From assembly GCF_004153195.1 (NCBI RefSeq), contig NZ_SEMC01000006.1, positions 79,982-143,981 on the forward strand: a DNA stretch of 64,000 nt, read 5' to 3'. The stretch comes from Sporolactobacillus sp. THM19-2. Its GTDB lineage: Bacteria; Bacillota; Bacilli; Bacillales; Sporolactobacillaceae. A program made the position numbers and the translations under genes. This document shows, piece by piece, positions 35,031-43,642 of the stretch. How positions within the stretch are numbered: the first letter of the stretch is position 1; every line of letters begins with the position of its first letter. The notes under the pieces are model-generated. The model was not told the origin of the DNA. It saw nothing but the letters and a program-made list of their open reading frames with translations, and did not search any database.

Positions 35031-35222
35031 GAATAGACGGAAAAATTCCGCTTACTGAGTCATTTAATTTAAGAATAGCTAGAATAGACGGAGAGATTCC
35101 GCCTATTGACTGGAGAAACGGGGAAATGGAGCTTTTTGCCCGGCTTAATCGGAAAATCTCCGCTTATGTACTCCCCGAAAAGCGCGCCGTTATGCCCCTG
35201 ACCGGAAAATATCCGCTTATTT
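35031..35222. repeat. Four-unit imperfect palindrome array, copy 2
   Basis: Units lie at 35032-35055, 35082-35109, 35145-35168 and 35199-35221. Unit 2 (AATAGACGGAGAGATTCCGC then CTATTGACT) is nearly identical to unit 2 of copy 1. Unit starts are about 50, 63 and 54 bp apart, against 51, 62 and 52 in the first copy. Both arrays also share GAAAC about 3 bp after unit 2. The ~750-bp gap between gldA and the S-box has no other clear content except a tiny frame at 35300. Confidence 0.75.
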
Positions 35223-35299
35223 TACTTTTCGCTCTCAGGACAAGACATCTTATTTAGAAGAAAGTGATATGAAACCCCTCGCAAGATAGGAGATAGCCT

Positions 35300-35386
35300 G
35301 TGGCGGCTTTGAAAGGGATCGCAAAACGCAGAAGAAGAAGATTTGCCTGGTCAAACGGTATAGCTCTGCTGAATATGTTGGCGTGA
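35300..35386 (+). CDS. Possible 28-residue basic peptide
   Basis: GTG 35300 is preceded by AGGAG with a 6-base gap and opens a 28-residue frame ending at TGA 35384. The product begins AALKGIAKRRRRRFAW and ends with a short hydrophobic stretch (GIALLNMLA). A short frame with a good ribosome site may arise by chance. There is no promoter or terminator of its own. Offered as a possibility only. Confidence 0.2.
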   Translation: MAALKGIAKRRRRRFAWSNGIALLNMLA

Positions 35387-35428
35387 TGAAAAAAATCAGC
35401 ATCGCAAAAAGCCCAGTACAAAATTATT

Positions 35429-35457
35429 TTGACACAATTTTTATTTCATAGTAAAAT
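35429..35457 (+). promoter_or_regulatory. Sigma-A promoter of the met operon
   Basis: TTGACA (35429-35434) and TAAAAT (35452-35457) are 17 nt apart, 26 bp before the S-box. Confidence 0.8.
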
Positions 35458-35482
35458 GAGTCCATCGGTTAATTAAATATTT

Positions 35483-35593
35483 CTTATCCAGAGTGGTGGA
35501 GGGACAGGCCCTATGAAACCCGGCAACCTCATGATCTATCAATGAAGGTGCTAATTCCTGCAGAAGGCGCTGCGGCAAATTCTGAGAGATAAG
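35483..35593 (+). ncRNA. SAM-I riboswitch (S-box)
   Basis: CTTATC at 35483-35488 pairs with GATAAG at 35588-35593 (P1). Inside are the S-box motifs AGAGtGGtGGAGGGACaGGCCC, ATGAAaCCCGGCAACC and AAGGTGCTAATTCCTGC. With a terminator downstream it is an OFF switch: high S-adenosylmethionine stops transcription of metQNI. Confidence 0.95.
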
Positions 35594-35611
35594 AGAAATT
35601 CGGAAACGAAC

Positions 35612-35641
35612 AGCCTCTCTTATCGGAGAAGCTTTTTTTTT
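35612..35641 (+). terminator. S-box terminator
   Basis: AGCCTCTC (35612-35619) pairs with GGAGAAGCT (35625-35633) with one C-A mismatch, followed by nine T's. Its 5' strand is near P1 and would compete with an antiterminator. Confidence 0.85.
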
Positions 35642-35710
35642 ACCCTTTTTATTCTGGATAAGGGATATATGTACCGGGAAAAAACAAACAGATGCACCAG
35701 GGGGAAGAAA

Positions 35711-36538
35711 ATGAGACACTTGCGTAAGGTTCTATCAGCAGCTTTTATCTTTATACTGGTTTTTGTACTGTCGGCCTGTGGAAACGGAAGCGGGTCATCA
35801 TCAGGCGAGCTGAGCACGAAAGAGGTGACTGTCGGGGTGACCAGCGGGCCGCACCAGCAGGTTATGGAGCAGGTTGTAAAACTGGCTAAAAAGGACGGGC
35901 TGACGATCCATCTCAAGTCTTTTAATGATTACAACCAGCCGAATATCGCTTTGAATGACGGCAGTCTGGACGCCAACAGTTACCAGACGATGCCTTTCCT
36001 GAAGGATCAGATCAAGAATAAGAATTATAAAATTACCGATGCCTTTGCTACTGTTGCCTATCCGCTGGGGATTTATTCGAAGGCCATTAAAGATCTGGAT
36101 CAATTGAAAAAGGGCGATAAAATTGCAGTGCCCAACGATCCGGCAAATGAGCTGCGCGGACTGCAGCTGTTTGAAAAAGCAGGTGTGATAAAATTGAAAA
36201 AAGGTTCCGGCGTCACAGCGACAAAGCGGGATGTCGTTGAGAATCCGAAAAATCTCGAAATTATTGAGATGGACGCCGCCCAGTTGCCGAAACAGCTGGA
36301 TGAAGTGGCGGCTGCAGCGATTAATACCAACTTTGCTATGGGAGCCGGTCTGACCGTTCTTAAGGATGCCATCTTCCATGAGCCTCTGAAGAATAATCCT
36401 TATCCGAACTATTTTGTTGTCCGGACGGAAAATAAAGATGATGAAGTGATTGGCAAAATCAAAAAATACTACCAGTCTCAGGAAGTTAAAGATTATATTC
36501 AGAAACAGTTCGGTGGTTCCGTTGTGCCGGCCTGGTAA
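35711..36538 (+). CDS. metQ: D-methionine-binding lipoprotein MetQ
   Basis: The 275-residue NlpA-family lipoprotein has lipobox VLSAC, lipidated Cys 23, then KEVTVGVTSGPHQQVME near residue 38, SFNDYNQPNIALNDGSLDANSYQT across residues 70-95 and IAVPNDPANELRGLQLFEKAG near residue 137. It delivers methionine to MetNI. Gene order metQ-metN-metI is unusual compared with metNIQ. The ATG at 35711 has AGGGGGAAGAAA before it. Transcription is under the S-box. Confidence 0.92.
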   Translation: MRHLRKVLSAAFIFILVFVLSACGNGSGSSSGELSTKEVTVGVTSGPHQQVMEQVVKLAKKDGLTIHLKSFNDYNQPNIALNDGSLDANSYQTMPFLKDQIKNKNYKITDAFATVAYPLGIYSKAIKDLDQLKKGDKIAVPNDPANELRGLQLFEKAGVIKLKKGSGVTATKRDVVENPKNLEIIEMDAAQLPKQLDEVAAAAINTNFAMGAGLTVLKDAIFHEPLKNNPYPNYFVVRTENKDDEVIGKIKKYYQSQEVKDYIQKQFGGSVVPAW

Positions 36539-36550
36539 GGAGTCCCTTCA

Positions 36551-37564
36551 ATGATTGCTATCCATCATGTTTCCAAAACATTTGTAACAGGAAAGACGAA
36601 AATTCAGGCGCTCGATGATGTGACGCTCACCATTAATAAAGGCGAGGTTTTCGGGGTCATCGGTTACAGTGGGGCAGGAAAGAGTACGTTAATTCGCTGT
36701 ATTAACCTGCTTGAACGCCCGACGAGCGGTTCCATCTTCGTTGATGGAACAGATCTTCTCAAACTGAAACATAAAAAGTTGCGTCAGATGCGCCGGAAAA
36801 TCGGAATGATTTTTCAGGGATATAATTTGCTTGAGACCGCAAATGTCTATGATAATATTGCGATCCCGCTTAAGCTTGAAGGTGTACCGAAACAGGTCAT
36901 CAGGACACGTGCGGAAAAGTATCTTGAAGTCGTTGGCCTGCAGGATCGCATGCATGCGTTTCCCGGCCAGCTGTCCGGTGGTCAGAAGCAGCGTGTGGCG
37001 ATAGCACGGGCACTTGCCCATGAACCGGAAGTGCTGCTGAGTGATGAAGCAACAAGTGCCCTTGATCCGAACACAACAGAGTCGATCCTCGAACTGCTGC
37101 TCAAGGTTAATAAAGAACTGGGGATCACCGTCTTTCTGATTACCCATGAAATGAATGTCATTCAACGCATCTGTGACCGCGTGGCCGTGATGGAAAAAGG
37201 GCGGATCGTGGAGCAGGGCCCGGTATTAGACATTTTTGCCCGGCCTGAAAAGGCACTGACGAGACAATTTGTCCGCAATGAATCCCGATTCAGAATTCCC
37301 GCGCCGCTGCTTCAGGAATTGAAAAGCACAGGGAAACTGGTTCATCTGACCTTTATCGGGGAATCAGCAAAAGATCCGGCACTAGCGACACTGGCCCGCC
37401 GCTTTGATGTGCTGCCCAGTATCATCGCCGGCGGCATCGATCAGTTAAAACAGGAGTCGATCGGCAACCTGCTTGTCCATCTCAAAGGAAATCCTGATCA
37501 GATTCGTGAGGCGACAAATTATTTGAAGGCCGAACAGATTATCGTTGAGGAGGTCGCTGACTGA
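36551..37564 (+). CDS. metN: Methionine ABC transporter ATP-binding protein MetN
   Basis: The 337-residue ATPase has Walker A GYSGAGKST near residue 37, signature LSGGQKQRVAIARAL near residue 140, Walker B SDEATSALDP and a C-terminal NIL domain (about residues 255-337) that binds methionine and inhibits transport. The start is 12 bp after metQ with AAGGAG as ribosome site, so the two are co-transcribed. Confidence 0.92.
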   Translation: MIAIHHVSKTFVTGKTKIQALDDVTLTINKGEVFGVIGYSGAGKSTLIRCINLLERPTSGSIFVDGTDLLKLKHKKLRQMRRKIGMIFQGYNLLETANVYDNIAIPLKLEGVPKQVIRTRAEKYLEVVGLQDRMHAFPGQLSGGQKQRVAIARALAHEPEVLLSDEATSALDPNTTESILELLLKVNKELGITVFLITHEMNVIQRICDRVAVMEKGRIVEQGPVLDIFARPEKALTRQFVRNESRFRIPAPLLQELKSTGKLVHLTFIGESAKDPALATLARRFDVLPSIIAGGIDQLKQESIGNLLVHLKGNPDQIREATNYLKAEQIIVEEVAD

Positions 37565-37565
37565 C

Positions 37566-38228
37566 ATGACTGATTTTTTTAATCAATGGGGTGAAGCGAT
37601 CTGGACAGCTTTTCTCCAGACGCTGCAAATGACTTTTATTGCTCTCGGTTTTTCAGTATTAATTGGTATTCCTCTCGGCGTTTTGCTTATTTTGACGCGC
37701 AAAGGCGGCCAGGTCGAAAATTCGACGGTCTATACCTTTTTGAATACACTGATTAATGTCATTCGCTCGATTCCTTTCATTATCATGCTTTTCCTGCTTC
37801 TTCCGGTGACCAGATTGCTTGTGGGGACAACCATTGGTGTTAAGGGTGTCATTTTCCCGCTGGTTGTTTCCTGTTCGCCTTACATTGCCCGCCTCATGGA
37901 GTCGGCGATGCTTGAAGTGAATCGCGGTGTGATTGAGGCCTATCAGTCGATGGGGATTTCCACTCCGAAGATTGTCTGGTCGGTCATTATCCGCGAGACC
38001 CGTGCGCCGATCGTGCTCGGGCTGACAATCGCCACAATTGGCCTGATCGGCGAGACAGCGATGGCAGGGCTTGTCGGGGCCGGCGGTCTTGGTGATCTTG
38101 CCTATCAGTTTGGCTATACGCGTTTCCAGCCGGATGTCATGTATGCAGTAATTATTGTTCTGATTATCCTTGTTCAGTGTATCCAGTCGATTGGGAATGC
38201 CTTTGCCCGAAGCCTGAAGAAAAAATAA
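37566..38228 (+). CDS. metI: Methionine ABC transporter permease MetI
   Basis: The 220-residue permease has about five helices, the coupling loop GVIEAYQSMGISTPKIVW near residue 122, and AGLVGAGGLGDLAYQFGYTRF split over residues 167-187, typical of MetI. The ATG at 37566 starts one base after the MetN stop. It forms the importer with MetN and MetQ. A terminator follows. Confidence 0.92.
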   Translation: MTDFFNQWGEAIWTAFLQTLQMTFIALGFSVLIGIPLGVLLILTRKGGQVENSTVYTFLNTLINVIRSIPFIIMLFLLLPVTRLLVGTTIGVKGVIFPLVVSCSPYIARLMESAMLEVNRGVIEAYQSMGISTPKIVWSVIIRETRAPIVLGLTIATIGLIGETAMAGLVGAGGLGDLAYQFGYTRFQPDVMYAVIIVLIILVQCIQSIGNAFARSLKKK

Positions 38229-38255
38229 GAGATAAATTGACTGCTTGCTTAACAG

Positions 38256-38286
38256 AGCCTGTCCATGAATCCGGACAGGCTGTTTA
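38256..38286 (+). terminator. Terminator of the met operon
   Basis: AGCCTGTCC (38256-38264) pairs with GGACAGGCT (38273-38281), then GTTTATTT. Confidence 0.8.
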
Positions 38287-38428
38287 TTTATGCTTAAGAA
38301 AGGACGAAAATTTTTTCGGGAAAAGGGCCGGGGAGAACGGAGCCGCTGGCGGGAAACAGTGGAACAAACTCATATATAATGTAAAGGAATATCGGAGAGG
38401 GAAAAAAATCAAAGGGCGATCAGCAGGA

Positions 38429-38457
38429 TTGACAGACAGGTATATGTTAATTATACT
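38429..38457 (+). promoter_or_regulatory. Sigma-A promoter with inverted repeat
   Basis: TTGACA (38429-38434) and TATACT (38452-38457) with 17 nt between. GTTAA and TTAAC repeats overlap the -10 region (38446-38475), a possible operator for the HTH gene that follows. Confidence 0.7.
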
Positions 38458-38499
38458 TAACATAATGTTTAACTGTTTTTCCATCACTGAGGTGATTTC

Positions 38500-38718
38500 T
38501 TGAGCTGCTTACGAAATCGTGTAAAAGAATTGAGGGCGAGGTATAACTGGACCCAATCCGATCTGGGCAAAAGGGTCGGTGTGACGCGGCAGACGATTGC
38601 ATCTATTGAAAAAGGGGACTATGTTCCGTCACTGCTCCTTGGGCTGGAGATCTGCCATGTGTTTGATTTAAAAATGGAGGAAGTTTTTCAACTGGAAAAA
38701 GGAGATGATCGGAAATGA
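38500..38718 (+). CDS. Cro/CI-type HTH regulator
   Basis: The 72-residue protein is one Xre-type HTH domain: NRVKELRARYNWTQSDLGKRVGVTRQTI across residues 6-33 and IEKGDYVPSLLLGLEIC near residue 34. It has the length of the short YozG-type regulators. The TTG start has GAGGTGA five bases upstream. It overlaps the next gene by four bases (ATGA), forming a two-gene unit with a membrane protein, a common pairing in Firmicutes. It may autoregulate through the repeats at its promoter. Confidence 0.8.
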   Translation: MSCLRNRVKELRARYNWTQSDLGKRVGVTRQTIASIEKGDYVPSLLLGLEICHVFDLKMEEVFQLEKGDDRK

Positions 38719-39206
38719 AACGGCTCACTGTATCTTATATCCTGTGCCTGACAGGAATTGTCCTCTTTGCCCTTGCGCTTGTTCCACTGGTTTCGGCAAA
38801 TGAGCAGTTTGCCAGAATCATTGAGAGCGCAGCGTCCGAATGGACGATATCGATTAATATGCTGTTCTGGATTCCCCTTCTGATTTATTCTGTGGTCGTC
38901 ACTTGTCTCCTGTTTAAAAATAAGAAGAAGGAAAGGCTATCATTCTGGCTGTATCCGCTGATTCTGCCGTCTGCAGATGAAAGAGAAACGGCGATCAACG
39001 CTGCGGCCTGCCGGCGCGCTTTTGCCGTTCTGTGGCTGATTGCACCTGTCTGCGCGGGTCTGATGTGTTTTTACCCGCTTTTTGATGATTATTTTCCGGC
39101 CTATCCGATTCTCATTATTATGCTGATCCCTCTCGTTCAGATCAGTGTCTATTTTTCTGTCCTGCGAAAAATTTACCAGAACGATGAATCCCGGGATCTC
39201 CAGTAA
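38715..39206 (+). CDS. Membrane protein paired with HTH regulator
   Basis: The 163-residue protein has four hydrophobic helices, about residues 6-25, 48-66, 96-114 and 125-145, and a charged loop RETAINAAACRRAF. I do not recognise a named family. It starts within the end of the HTH gene, so the two are made together. In similar pairs the membrane protein may sense membrane state or neutralise the regulator, but no evidence is seen here. Confidence 0.6.
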   Translation: MKRLTVSYILCLTGIVLFALALVPLVSANEQFARIIESAASEWTISINMLFWIPLLIYSVVVTCLLFKNKKKERLSFWLYPLILPSADERETAINAAACRRAFAVLWLIAPVCAGLMCFYPLFDDYFPAYPILIIMLIPLVQISVYFSVLRKIYQNDESRDLQ

Positions 39207-39224
39207 CAGAAAGGATGACTTAAT

Positions 39225-39770
39225 ATGGAAAAAATTTATCTTGTCAGGCACTGCGAAGCGAACGGGCAGGATCCGGATGCGCAGATGACAACTCGAGATA
39301 GCGAGCAGGCTGAGTCGCTCGCCAGGTTCTTCAGTTGGATTGAGGTGGATACCATTGTATCCAGCCCCTGGCGGAGGGCGATCGATTCCATCACTCCGAC
39401 GGCTGAAGTCAGGGGAATGAAAGTCCTTACAGACGGTCGTCTGGCTGAACGAAGGCTCAGCAGGAAGCCGGTTCAAAATTGGCTGGAAAAACTGAATCAA
39501 TCTTTTCATGATCCAGATTTTTCTCTTCCAGGCGGGGAATCAGGCAGAGAAGCCCGGGAAAGGGGCCTGGCAGTGATTCGGGATCTGCAGCAAAAGCAGG
39601 AGCGCAGTACGATTGTGGTCACGCATGGAAATCTCCTTGTTCTGCTGCTGCAGTCTTTTGACAGCGGCTATGGCTTCGAGGACTGGGCGCAGCTGTCAAA
39701 TCCGGATGTTTTTGAGATTGATTTGAAGAAATTAACGGTACGGAGAGTCTGGCACGCTCTCGGCTATTGA
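39225..39770 (+). CDS. Histidine phosphatase family protein
   Basis: The 181-residue protein has VRHCEANG near residue 7 (RHxE phosphohistidine motif with Cys in place of Gly), SSPWRRAIDSI near residue 44, and VVTHGNLLVLL near residue 128 with the second His. It resembles short YuaD/SixA-like phosphatases. The start is 18 bp after the membrane protein gene and has AAAGGA upstream, so it could belong to the same operon. The substrate is unknown. Confidence 0.75.
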   Translation: MEKIYLVRHCEANGQDPDAQMTTRDSEQAESLARFFSWIEVDTIVSSPWRRAIDSITPTAEVRGMKVLTDGRLAERRLSRKPVQNWLEKLNQSFHDPDFSLPGGESGREARERGLAVIRDLQQKQERSTIVVTHGNLLVLLLQSFDSGYGFEDWAQLSNPDVFEIDLKKLTVRRVWHALGY

Positions 39771-39862
39771 AACTCTCCAACACATAAGGTATGGTTTTAT
39801 TTAGAGACTATAAACGGATTTTCTGTGAGTAGCCAATAATACGTGATTAAGGGGTAGAAAAA

Positions 39863-40792
39863 ATGGGAAAAGTGCTTGTTTTCGGGCATAAGAGCCCTGA
39901 CACAGATGCCATCTGTTCGGCGATTGCCTTTGCCGATCTGAAGAACAAACTGGGTGAGAATGTTGAAGCCGTACGTCTTGGCGAACTGAACGGCGAAACA
40001 GAATATGTTCTGAATCATTTTCATGTCGCCGTGCCGCGACTGGTTAAAACCGTGGCAAATGAAGTCCCTGCCGTTTATCTGGTCGACCATAACGAACCGA
40101 AACAGAGCGTCGACGATATCCGTGATGTAGAGGTGCTCTCCGTTGTCGATCATCATCGAATTGCCGATTTTGAAACGAAGGCGCCTCTGTACTATCGGGC
40201 GGAACCGGTTGGCTGCACCGCCACAATTTTAGTTAAGATTTTCAAAGAAAACGGCGTCGAAATCTCGAAAACGATTGCCGGACTGATGCTGTCCGCAATT
40301 ATTTCGGACACCCTGCTGTTCAAATCGCCGACGTGCACCGAAGAGGACGTCAAAGCGGCGAAGGAACTGGAACAACTCTCCGGAGTCAGCGCAGAGTCTT
40401 ATGGTCTCACGATGCTGAAAGCCGGTACCAATATCGGCGATAAATCGGCAGATGAGCTGATCACGCTCGATATGAAGCCTTTTAAAATGGGTAAATTCAG
40501 TGTTGAAATCGGACAGGTTAACGTGGTTGACTTTGATGACGCACTGTCCAGAAAGGCAGAACTTGAGGCGGCGATCCAGAAGGAAATTGATAACAAAAAT
40601 CTGGACCTGTTCGTACTCGCTGTAACGAATATTCTGACCAGTGATTCCAAAGCGCTGGTTCTGGGTAAAGCAGCTTCTGCCGCTGAGAATGCCTTCCATG
40701 TCACGCTTGATCATAATCAGGCTACTCTGAAAGGCGTGATGTCCAGAAAGAAGCAGATCGTGCCGCCGCTGACTGAAGAACTGACGAAATAA
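39863..40792 (+). CDS. ppaC: Manganese-dependent inorganic pyrophosphatase PpaC
   Basis: The 309-residue DHH-family enzyme has GHKSPDTDA at residue 8 (His 9, Asp 13, Asp 15 metal ligands), DHN near residue 75, VDHHR near residue 97 and the C-terminal SRKKQ substrate motif near residue 294. It hydrolyses pyrophosphate with Mn and is typical of Bacillales and streptococci. GGGG lies 10 bases upstream of the ATG. The gene is alone and ends at a terminator. Confidence 0.93.
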   Translation: MGKVLVFGHKSPDTDAICSAIAFADLKNKLGENVEAVRLGELNGETEYVLNHFHVAVPRLVKTVANEVPAVYLVDHNEPKQSVDDIRDVEVLSVVDHHRIADFETKAPLYYRAEPVGCTATILVKIFKENGVEISKTIAGLMLSAIISDTLLFKSPTCTEEDVKAAKELEQLSGVSAESYGLTMLKAGTNIGDKSADELITLDMKPFKMGKFSVEIGQVNVVDFDDALSRKAELEAAIQKEIDNKNLDLFVLAVTNILTSDSKALVLGKAASAAENAFHVTLDHNQATLKGVMSRKKQIVPPLTEELTK

Positions 40793-40811
40793 TTGATACT
40801 TATGGATGAAG

Positions 40812-40842
40812 CAGCGGGGGCCTCCTCCCGCTGTTTCTTTTA
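40812..40842 (+). terminator. Terminator after ppaC
   Basis: CAGCGGG (40812-40818) pairs with CCCGCTG (40827-40833), then TTTCTTTT. Confidence 0.8.
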
Positions 40843-40947
40843 CTTTGGAGTCATTCTGGAAACCCTATGTCGGAACGCCATTCATGCAGCCGGCGCGCGG
40901 GAAAAGTATAATAGAGAAGAACATATGCTGGAAGGAGAAGGTTATTC

Positions 40948-41697
40948 ATGCAGGCGAATCCTGTGATTGAAACACTGTTAAATCATCGATCCATCCGTAA
41001 GTTTAAAAATAAACCGCTGACTGAAGATCAGATCAATCTGCTTGTAAGAAGTGCACAGGCGGCATCGACCTCCAGTTTTACCCAGTCCTATTCAATCATT
41101 GGTGTGGACGATCCTGAAATCAAAAAACAGTTAAGGATCATAGCAGACAACAACCAGATGTACGTCGAAGAAAACGGCTGCTTTTTTGTCTTTGTCGCTG
41201 ATCAGTATCGGAATAAACGGATTGGCGAAAAGCAGGGTGCGGACACATCCATTCTGGATACAACTCAGCGTCTGATTGTTGCGCTCGGTGACGCTTCGTT
41301 TGCGGCCCAGAATATGGCCGTGGCTGCGGAATCCATGGGCCTCGGGATCTGTTTTATCGGCAGTATTCAGAATGATATAGATAAAACGGCAGCTTTACTT
41401 GGACTGCCGGAAGGGACGTTTCCGTTTTTCGGACTCGCAGTGGGCTATCCGGATCAGCAGCCGGAACAAAAGCCGCGCCTGCCCCTTGAAGTAATCTTCC
41501 ATAAGAACACGTACAATAAGGATATTCCGGAAAAAATGATGGATACCTATGATCAGAAGGTCAGGACGTATTATAAAACGCGGACGGACAACCGGCGGGA
41601 CGATACGTGGACAGCAGAAATTGCACGCGGTCTATCCGCTCCCGCCCGAATGAGACTGAAACCCTTCCTCGAAAAACAGCAGCTTGGACGTCGCTGA
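40948..41697 (+). CDS. NfsA/NfrA-type NADPH nitroreductase
   Basis: The 249-residue flavoprotein has HRSIRKFKNKPLTEDQ near residue 13, the FMN phosphate loop. The segments AAQNMAVAAESMGLGICFIG near residue 120 and GLAVGYPDQQPEQKPRLP near residue 155 follow. The C-terminal part ends with SAPARMRLKPFLEKQ. It belongs to the oxygen-insensitive nitroreductase group with Bacillus NfrA. It reduces nitro or quinone compounds with NADPH. GGAGAAGG precedes the ATG. The next gene starts 3 bp after the stop, so they share a transcript. Confidence 0.85.
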   Translation: MQANPVIETLLNHRSIRKFKNKPLTEDQINLLVRSAQAASTSSFTQSYSIIGVDDPEIKKQLRIIADNNQMYVEENGCFFVFVADQYRNKRIGEKQGADTSILDTTQRLIVALGDASFAAQNMAVAAESMGLGICFIGSIQNDIDKTAALLGLPEGTFPFFGLAVGYPDQQPEQKPRLPLEVIFHKNTYNKDIPEKMMDTYDQKVRTYYKTRTDNRRDDTWTAEIARGLSAPARMRLKPFLEKQQLGRR

Positions 41698-41700
41698 TTC

Positions 41701-42561
41701 ATGTTCATCTCCGGTTTTATCGCTCTTGCTCTGTCGATTCTCTGGGAGAGTCTGGTGGCCTTTATCTCCCTGACAGGCGGACTGGTGTGTGGTGGATTCA
41801 TTCTCGGCTATCTGGAACGCTGGTCTAATACGCTGATGATCCACTCACTCGGGATGAAGGGGATATACATGACCGCCTGGCTGGGTACGCCGATCCATGA
41901 AATCAGCCATGCTGCTCTCTGCCTGCTTTTTGGTCATAAAGTGACTGCCGTCAGGCTGCTGCAGCCGGCAAGTCCGGATGGGACCATTGGTTATGTGCAT
42001 CATGCGTACAACCCCGACAGTCTGTACCAGCGGATGGGAAATCTGTTTATCGGACTGGCCCCTCTTTTCGGAGGAGGCCTGGCGATTCTGCTGTTTATCC
42101 GTGTTTTGGTCCCGGACAGTTTTGAGCAGATCTTTCGATTGATCACAATGGATCACTCGGTATTTCTGGTTGCGGAAAAAGAAAGCTGGCTGAGGCTGGG
42201 ACAAGCCGTTCTGGCTGTGATTCGCGGACTGTTTTCAATGGAACATCTGACGAATCCCGGATTCTGGATCTTTGTGATCCTTGCCCTGTGCATCGCATCA
42301 CATATGTCGCTCAGCCGCGAGGATATTCGCGGAGCAGCAGGCGGCGCGGGTGCTTTGCTTCTGCTTTTTGTCGTCGCCAATACGTTAAGCGTTATCCTTG
42401 ATCCACTGCTGCATGACCGGATGATGGACGGGATCGGCCGATTTAATTTCTGTTATCTGATTTTGATGAGTCTGGCCGTGCTCTTCTCATTCGTTAAATG
42501 CTTCATCAGTTTGTGTATTTACAGAATTTCGTCTGGAAAACAGAGGGAGGGGATTTTATGA
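41701..42561 (+). CDS. Membrane protein with HExxH motif, putative metalloprotease
   Basis: The 286-residue protein has about six hydrophobic helices. HEISHAALCLLFGHK near residue 64 contains an HExxH zinc motif inside a helix, as in site-2 type (M50) proteases. A second-site NPDG/LDPG motif was not found; an LDPLLHD near residue 236 may give a third ligand. Its substrate is unknown. The ATG lies 3 bp after the nitroreductase stop, and the end overlaps the lactonase start by four bases (ATGA), so the three genes form one operon. Confidence 0.6.
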   Translation: MFISGFIALALSILWESLVAFISLTGGLVCGGFILGYLERWSNTLMIHSLGMKGIYMTAWLGTPIHEISHAALCLLFGHKVTAVRLLQPASPDGTIGYVHHAYNPDSLYQRMGNLFIGLAPLFGGGLAILLFIRVLVPDSFEQIFRLITMDHSVFLVAEKESWLRLGQAVLAVIRGLFSMEHLTNPGFWIFVILALCIASHMSLSREDIRGAAGGAGALLLLFVVANTLSVILDPLLHDRMMDGIGRFNFCYLILMSLAVLFSFVKCFISLCIYRISSGKQREGIL

Positions 42562-43604
42562 GCACCATCAGAGGATTTGTCGGTACCTATACCCGAGAGG
42601 AAAGTAAGGGCATTTATACATTTAAACTGGACACGGAAAAAAAGACGCTGTCTCAGCCCGAAATAGCCGCGGAGGCGGGCAATCCGACATATCTCGCCGT
42701 CAGCAGGGATAATCGGCACTTATATTCGGTGATCCAGAAAGGCCATGCCGGCGGCGTCGCTGCCTGGCGTATTGACGACGGCAGGCTGAAAAAAAGTGGT
42801 CAGCAGCTTTCTGAGGGAGCTGCTCCCTGCTATGTCGCTGTTGATCCGGACAATCGATATGTTCTTTCAGGCAACTATCACCGGGGAACGGTAGACCTTT
42901 ATTCGGTTGATTCAGGGACCGGTATTGCCTCGCCCGTTGATACGGATTATCATCAGGGTTCAAGTGCCAATCCGGACAGACAGGAAGGACCGCACGTCCA
43001 TTTTGCCGATTTTACGCCCGGTCAACCGTATATTGTTACCATTGATCTCGGAACGGACCAGCTGACGACTTATCAGATCGATGGTCAGCGGCTGAAGGTG
43101 CTTAGCCTGCTTGACTTTCCTGCAGGAACCGGTCCACGCCATATTGCTTTTCACCCGGCAGTACCGGTTGCCTATGTTGTTTCCGAGCTGAGTAATGAGT
43201 TATTTACCCTGGATTTCCGTGCTGCAACAGGAGAATTTTCCATATCCCAGGCTGTCGGCACGCTGCCTGCAGATTATGGCGGACAAAGCAGCGGGGCAGC
43301 CGTAAAAATAAGTCCGGACGGACGGTTCGTTTATGTTTCGAATCGCGGACATAACAGCATCGCCGTTTTTCAGACTGAAGCAGATTCGGGAAAAGTAACG
43401 CCTGCCGGGTATGTATCGGCAGGCGGTAGCTGGCCACGTGATATTGAAATCGATCCATCAGGACATTTTCTGATTGCGGCAAACCAGTACTCCGGAAATG
43501 TCGTGCTCTTTGAGCGGGACGTTGCAAGTGGCAGGCTGACAGAAACCGGATCGGTGATTCAGGTTCCCGAGGCGGTCTGTGTGAAATTTTTATATGAATC
43601 ATAA
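42558..43604 (+). CDS. Lactonase-family protein (6-phosphogluconolactonase, YkgB-like)
   Basis: The 348-residue protein is a seven-bladed beta-propeller of the lactonase family: FVGTYTREESKGIYTF near residue 7, GTGPRHIAFHP near residue 191, SPDGRFVYVSNRGHNSI near residue 252 and GGSWPRDIEIDPSG near residue 290. It hydrolyses 6-phosphogluconolactone in the pentose phosphate path, as Bacillus Pgl (YkgB) does. The ATG at 42558 has GAGGGGAT before it and overlaps the preceding stop. It is followed by a terminator. The close coupling to a membrane protease is unexplained. Confidence 0.85.
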   Translation: MSTIRGFVGTYTREESKGIYTFKLDTEKKTLSQPEIAAEAGNPTYLAVSRDNRHLYSVIQKGHAGGVAAWRIDDGRLKKSGQQLSEGAAPCYVAVDPDNRYVLSGNYHRGTVDLYSVDSGTGIASPVDTDYHQGSSANPDRQEGPHVHFADFTPGQPYIVTIDLGTDQLTTYQIDGQRLKVLSLLDFPAGTGPRHIAFHPAVPVAYVVSELSNELFTLDFRAATGEFSISQAVGTLPADYGGQSSGAAVKISPDGRFVYVSNRGHNSIAVFQTEADSGKVTPAGYVSAGGSWPRDIEIDPSGHFLIAANQYSGNVVLFERDVASGRLTETGSVIQVPEAVCVKFLYES

Positions 43605-43637
43605 AAGGCCTTTCCGATCCGTCGGAAGGCCTTTTTT
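43603..43637. terminator. Terminator between lactonase and yuzB genes
   Basis: AAAAGGCC-t-TTCCGA pairs with TCGGAAGGCCTTTT with one bulge; it starts within the lactonase stop codon and works in both directions. Confidence 0.8.
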
Positions 43638-43642
43638 AGCGC

